From: JAUWOY01 sp034431315
Lineage (GTDB): Bacteria > Chloroflexota > Anaerolineae > VGOG01
Direction of reading: 5' to 3'
Assembly: GCA_034431315.1 (NCBI GenBank)
Contig: DAOUDK010000102.1
Coordinates: forward strand, 1 to 9,313
Length of the DNA stretch: 9,313 nucleotides
In this document: one piece after another, positions 6,176-9,313 of the stretch
Numbering within the stretch: the first letter of the stretch is position 1
Layout of the letters: each line of letters begins with the position of its first letter
The notes under the pieces: model-generated
Databases searched by the model: none
Told to the model about the DNA's origin: nothing
Seen by the model: only the letters and a program-made list of their open reading frames with translations
Made by a program: the position numbers and the translations under genes

Positions 6176-8593
6176 CTAAATGCATTTTAGTACTACCAAG
6201 GTGAAATCGTCGAACTGCGGCTCTCCACCGATGAAGGCGGTCACCGCGGTGTTGATCTCGTCAATCAAACCCTGGGCCGTGAGGCTTCGATTCTCGACGA
6301 CGATCTCCTGCAGTCGCCCCTGGCCGAACTCTTCTTTCCTCTCGTTGATGGCTTCGGTCACGCCGTCGGTGTAGAAGACGACCACATCGCTTTCGGCCAG
6401 CTCCACCTCCCGTCTCTCCAGTTCGATGTCCTCGATGACCCCCAGCACGATGCCCTTGGCCTTGAGCAGCAGCATACGATCCCGCTGGCTGAGAATGGGC
6501 GGGTTGTGGCCAGCGTTGACGTAGGTCAGTTTGCGGCTAGCAGGGTCGAGGATGGCATAGAAGAGCGTGACGAACATGCCAGAGCTGGCATCGGCCAGGA
6601 TGAGCTCATTGGCCCGTCGTAAGGCTTCGTCCGCGGTGGGGCTGCCCACGGCACTGGCCCGCACCAGGGCACGACAGAGGGCCATGAAGAGGGCCGCCGG
6701 CACCCCTTTGTCGGAGACGTCGGCAATGACCAGGCCCTGCCTGCCATCGGGCAAGCGGATGAAGTCGTAGAAATCGCCACCCACCTCCCTCGCTGCCTGC
6801 CAATAGGCGGCGAGGTCGAAGCCGGCCATCTTTGGACAAACCTCGGGCAGGAAGCTGGTCTGGATCTCTCGGGCCACCTTCAGTTCCTGGTCCACGCGCT
6901 CGCGGGCCTTGATCTGGTTCACCAGTTGGCCGATGGCGATGGCCGTCGCAGCCCGGTCGGAGAGCGCCGAGAGCAGCTCCCGATCCCAACTGGTGTAAAC
7001 CTCGTCTGAAGCCTTGGGGCCCAGGGCCAGAAGACCGATGAGCTTCTCCTTGGCGATGAGGGGCACGGCCAACATCACGCCCCACCGCGTCAGAGTCCCT
7101 TGAGTGGCCTCGATGTCCACTATCTCGCCCTGACCCAGCCTGGCGATGAGTGGATTGTCCTCCTCCAGGCTTATCTCAGCCCCCTCTGGCAGCCCTTGCC
7201 CCTCAACCAGATGGTAGTCACCCTGGGCCTCGCTCCGCAGGAGAACTGAGACGTGGGCGATGTGCATCGTCTCGCTCACCCGTTCCACCAACTGGCTCAG
7301 GGTGTCGTCCAGGCTGACGGCGGTGCGCAGCGAGCGGGCGAAATCCGCCAGGAAGCGTCGGTAGTTCACGCGCTCGCGATAGAAAGTCCTGTCCACCACC
7401 GATTGCAATCGGGAGCGCAAGGGCTCGAAGAGGACGGCGACCAGTAGGACGAAGGGGATGGCCAAAACTGGCGAGGACTGCCCGAAAAGCTCTTGCGAGA
7501 CGGTTTGCGTGAAGGTCAGTAAGGCGAAGTAGAGCAGGGCCAGGAAGACGGTTAGGGTTGAGTAGACCATGCCCTGGCTAATGAGTCGCTCCAACTGGAA
7601 GAGCCGATACTTGACGATGGCATAGGCGATGGAGAGAGGGAAGAGGATGAAGAAGGGGATCACCACCTGGGGGGCCACGACGGAATACCAGACGGAAGAG
7701 ACGGTAGCCCACATCCTACCGGGGACGAAGGCGATGATACCAGCCAGCAGGACCACTTTGGCCTGTCGGCGGACGGTGGCCGACTGTGTCCGCCAGTAGG
7801 TTTGGGCCATCAGCGCCAGAAAGAGGGCGGTGCCCAGGCCGAGGTAAACGGAAGCTAGCCGCTGAAGGGTGAGGCGCACCTCTGGAGCAGAGAAGAAGAG
7901 GAGGGAGGGGATGGCTAGAGCGATGGCTGGCGAGTGGGGGACGAATTGCAGGCGGGGATGTCTTCGTACAAGCCCCTTCCTCTCGGGGAAGATCAGGGCC
8001 AGGTGTATCCCCGTCGCCGCCACGAAGGGGAAAGTGACCACCCAAAGGCGGGAGAACGTGTGATCGGCGAGCATATCGAAGAGGGTGACGACGAGGACGG
8101 CGAAGGAGAGGCAGAAGAGCAGGAAAACCCGCCCTACGTCAACGTTAGGGCATTGGGTGTAAACTAGCAACCCCAGGAGCAAGTAGGCGAGCCCGCTGAC
8201 GTAAGGGATGGCGAAGAAGACCACGAACTCCCGCCAGCCGAATCCCATCGTGGAGATAGCTATCTCTTTCGTCTCCGCTCCCCGTTCCACGGTGTAGGTG
8301 AGGACAGCGTCTACCCCCCTCGCTCTCACCAGGTTTATGACCTCTTGGCTGGAACTGACCGGTTCGCCGTCAACCGAGAGCACCCTATCGCGGTGCTCCA
8401 ACCCAGCCTCGGGCCCCGTCCAGCCCTCGTCCCAGGACTCGCTGACCAGGAGGTTGGGGTCCAGGAAGAAGCCGGGGAAGGTCTGGCCGACCCATTGCAG
8501 GGCCAGGGCCAGCACCAGGATGCTGATCACAGCCACGGCCACGATCAAGCTGGGGTAGAAGATATGGGCGACAAGTAGCCTTCTTTCGGTCAC
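6176..8593 (-). CDS. Membrane SpoIIE-type (PP2C) serine phosphatase with PDZ-like, multi-TM and GAF domains
   Basis: An 805-aa RsbU-like phosphatase. Domains in order: TM helix (11-34); a PDZ-like region (about 57-115, with LEHRDRVLSVDGEPV); a membrane block of roughly eight or nine hydrophobic segments between 121 and 390; a GAF domain (about 425-555); a helical linker with AREIQTSFLPE (574-584); and the phosphatase (about 590-805). Metal-binding aspartates are present in GGDFYDF (605-611), IADVSDKG (623-630), YTDGVTEA (741-748) and QFDDFTLVVL (793-802), so it should be active. It probably dephosphorylates the STAS protein, opposing the RsbW-like kinase. The start is GTG at 8593 with GGAGG 6 nt upstream. 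A PDZ domain within a multi-TM sensor resembles the input part of ComP-type histidine kinases, here joined to a phosphatase. The signal is unknown. Confidence 0.93.
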   Translation of the reverse strand: MTERRLLVAHIFYPSLIVAVAVISILVLALALQWVGQTFPGFFLDPNLLVSESWDEGWTGPEAGLEHRDRVLSVDGEPVSSSQEVINLVRARGVDAVLTYTVERGAETKEIAISTMGFGWREFVVFFAIPYVSGLAYLLLGLLVYTQCPNVDVGRVFLLFCLSFAVLVVTLFDMLADHTFSRLWVVTFPFVAATGIHLALIFPERKGLVRRHPRLQFVPHSPAIALAIPSLLFFSAPEVRLTLQRLASVYLGLGTALFLALMAQTYWRTQSATVRRQAKVVLLAGIIAFVPGRMWATVSSVWYSVVAPQVVIPFFILFPLSIAYAIVKYRLFQLERLISQGMVYSTLTVFLALLYFALLTFTQTVSQELFGQSSPVLAIPFVLLVAVLFEPLRSRLQSVVDRTFYRERVNYRRFLADFARSLRTAVSLDDTLSQLVERVSETMHIAHVSVLLRSEAQGDYHLVEGQGLPEGAEISLEEDNPLIARLGQGEIVDIEATQGTLTRWGVMLAVPLIAKEKLIGLLALGPKASDEVYTSWDRELLSALSDRAATAIAIGQLVNQIKARERVDQELKVAREIQTSFLPEVCPKMAGFDLAAYWQAAREVGGDFYDFIRLPDGRQGLVIADVSDKGVPAALFMALCRALVRASAVGSPTADEALRRANELILADASSGMFVTLFYAILDPASRKLTYVNAGHNPPILSQRDRMLLLKAKGIVLGVIEDIELERREVELAESDVVVFYTDGVTEAINERKEEFGQGRLQEIVVENRSLTAQGLIDEINTAVTAFIGGEPQFDDFTLVVLKCI

Positions 8594-8649
8594 TATCGGC
8601 CTCCAGCGTCACAGCCGCTTGGCGAGGACACCCGGCATGGCGCAAGCAA

Positions 8650-8706
8650 AGACCGCCGCGCCAGCTTGGGGTCAGGAGTCTAGCTCCTGACCGTCGAGGG
8701 CGGTCT
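8650..8706. promoter_or_regulatory. Nested inverted repeats between the STAS and SpoIIE-type genes
   Basis: The inner repeat is a perfect 9-bp palindrome, GGTCAGGAG (8670-8678) and CTCCTGACC (8684-8692), with a 5-nt centre. An outer perfect 8-bp pair, AGACCGCC (8650-8657) and GGCGGTCT (8699-8706), encloses it. No T-run follows on either strand, so an intrinsic terminator is unlikely. It may be an operator, or an RNA structure setting the relative expression of the phosphatase. The remainder of this 146-bp gap shows no promoter I would defend. Confidence 0.45.
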
Positions 8707-8739
8707 CGTGCCAACTGTCTACGATGCAGACGGTGCTTC

Positions 8740-9075
8740 TCAGAAGCTGCCCACAGCCTCGACGGTGTCGGGGTAGATCTTGAAGAGGGGGGTGAGGCCG
8801 GCCAGGTCGAAGACATCGGCGATGCGGGGCGGCATGTTGGCCAGGCGCAGGTCACCTCGATTCCAGCGTTTACAGGTCTTGAGAGTCGAGATGAGAACCT
8901 TTATTCCCGCGCTGGAGAGATATTCCAGGTTCTCGAGGTCCATGCAAATGCGGAATCGGCCCGCATCCACGATTGATCTGAGAACCTCATCCAGGTCCGG
9001 CGCTGTAGAGCTGTCAACTCGGCCACTTACTGCGACCACGTCAACTCGCTTCAACTGCTTGGCGGTGATTTCCAT
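8740..9075 (-). CDS. STAS-domain anti-anti-sigma factor (RsbV/SpoIIAA-like)
   Basis: A 111-aa single STAS domain, normal length for the family. It shows VVAVSGRVDSSTAPDLDEVL (13-32), the phosphorylation loop EYLSSAGIKVL (51-61), in which Ser55 aligns with the serine phosphorylated in RsbV/SpoIIAA, and a C-terminal FDLAGLTPLFKIY (89-101). In the unphosphorylated state such proteins bind the RsbW-type kinase and release its partner. The start ATG at 9075 has AGGAGG 9 nt upstream. It is the first gene of the leftward partner-switching cluster, 146 nt before the phosphatase gene, and has a good promoter upstream. Confidence 0.93.
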   Translation of the reverse strand: MEITAKQLKRVDVVAVSGRVDSSTAPDLDEVLRSIVDAGRFRICMDLENLEYLSSAGIKVLISTLKTCKRWNRGDLRLANMPPRIADVFDLAGLTPLFKIYPDTVEAVGSF

Positions 9076-9110
9076 TTCGATTTTCCTCCTGTGTATTATG
9101 ATATAGATTC

Positions 9111-9123
9111 GGGGCAGTGCCCC
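9111..9123. repeat. Short GC palindrome in the leader of the STAS gene
   Basis: GGGGCAGTGCCCC is a perfect palindrome with a one-base centre, between the predicted promoter and the ribosome binding site. With four G-C pairs and a 5-nt loop it could fold in the leader RNA, or serve as a small operator. Weak on its own. Confidence 0.3.
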
Positions 9124-9155
9124 AGGCTCGCTGCTGTGGGTGCTGACCTTCCCTT

Positions 9156-9184
9156 ATTATAACCCAACGACGGCACTTACGCAA
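9156..9184 (-). promoter_or_regulatory. Sigma70-type promoter for the partner-switching cluster
   Basis: On the minus strand TTGCGT (9184-9179) is followed after 17 nt by a perfect TATAAT (9161-9156). The -35 box matches only three of six bases, but spacing and -10 are ideal. Transcription would start near 9149, giving a leader of about 75 nt to the STAS start codon. Confidence 0.6.
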
Positions 9185-9303
9185 ACTAACAAAGCCCGGG
9201 ATTTCGAAGCAAAACGGGGTAGGAAAATCAACCCCAGGATTCTGGCTTCCAATCTTAGCAAAATTGGGGGAGAATAGGGCATCTCATATCAAGGAGGTGC
9301 TCT

Positions 9304-9313
9304 ATGCACATTC
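9304..9313 (+). CDS. Start of a divergent gene (first three codons only)
   Basis: On the plus strand AAGGAGG (9291-9297) is followed after 6 nt by ATG CAC ATT (Met-His-Ile) at the window edge. Sequence, spacing and the divergent gap of 228 bp make a real start likely, but nothing can be said of the product. I could not identify a convincing plus-strand promoter in the gap. Confidence 0.5.

Noticed and set aside
5797..6204. Plus-strand open frame opposite the rsbW-like gene
   Set aside because: Shadow of a clear GHKL ATPase with intact N and G2 boxes.
8735..8747. GCTTCTCAGAAGC palindrome at the end of the STAS gene
   Set aside because: Only six base pairs around a single centre base and overlapping the stop codon; no T-run, so not supported as a regulatory site.

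Overview
The window carries eight genes on the minus strand, plus the first codons of a divergent plus-strand gene at the right edge. The style suggests a bacterium of the Chloroflexota (Anaerolineae-like): moderately high GC, an nSTAND1-type NTPase fused to WD40 repeats, a membrane SpoIIE phosphatase in a partner-switching cluster, GTG starts and strong AGGAGG ribosome binding sites. This assignment is an inference from gene content; no marker gene is present.

Right part (about 9310 down to 5700): an Rsb-type partner-switching module read leftward, with an STAS anti-anti-sigma protein (8740-9075), a membrane SpoIIE-type serine phosphatase with PDZ-like, multi-TM and GAF input domains (6176-8593), and an RsbW-like serine kinase/anti-sigma factor (5746-6165). 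A good sigma70-type promoter lies ahead of the STAS gene. The module should convert a membrane or intracellular signal into dephosphorylation of the STAS protein and release of a partner. The target (sigma factor or other regulator) is not in the window.

Middle (about 5700 down to 3950): two genes for membrane proteins of unknown function, separated by 217 bp holding two tandem copies of a hairpin-forming repeat. A consensus-like promoter precedes the first of them.

Left part (4684 down to 1): a tight four-gene run of a five-TM membrane protein, a NudK/ADP-ribose pyrophosphatase-like Nudix hydrolase (4-nt gap), a SIR2-like protein, and a nSTAND1 NTPase with a transmembrane helix and WD40 repeats (11-nt overlap with the SIR2 gene). 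The last gene runs off the left edge. No complete ORF is listed for it, but the minus frame is open from 2358 to 1 (786 codons). SIR2 domains and STAND NTPases are effector and sensor parts of known bacterial immune proteins, so this run is a candidate split SIR2/STAND conflict system. It has a possible ADP-ribose-processing partner and a membrane partner, and its sensor domain is predicted to lie outside the cytoplasm with repeats that vary at a few positions only. The defence role is an inference, not shown by the sequence.
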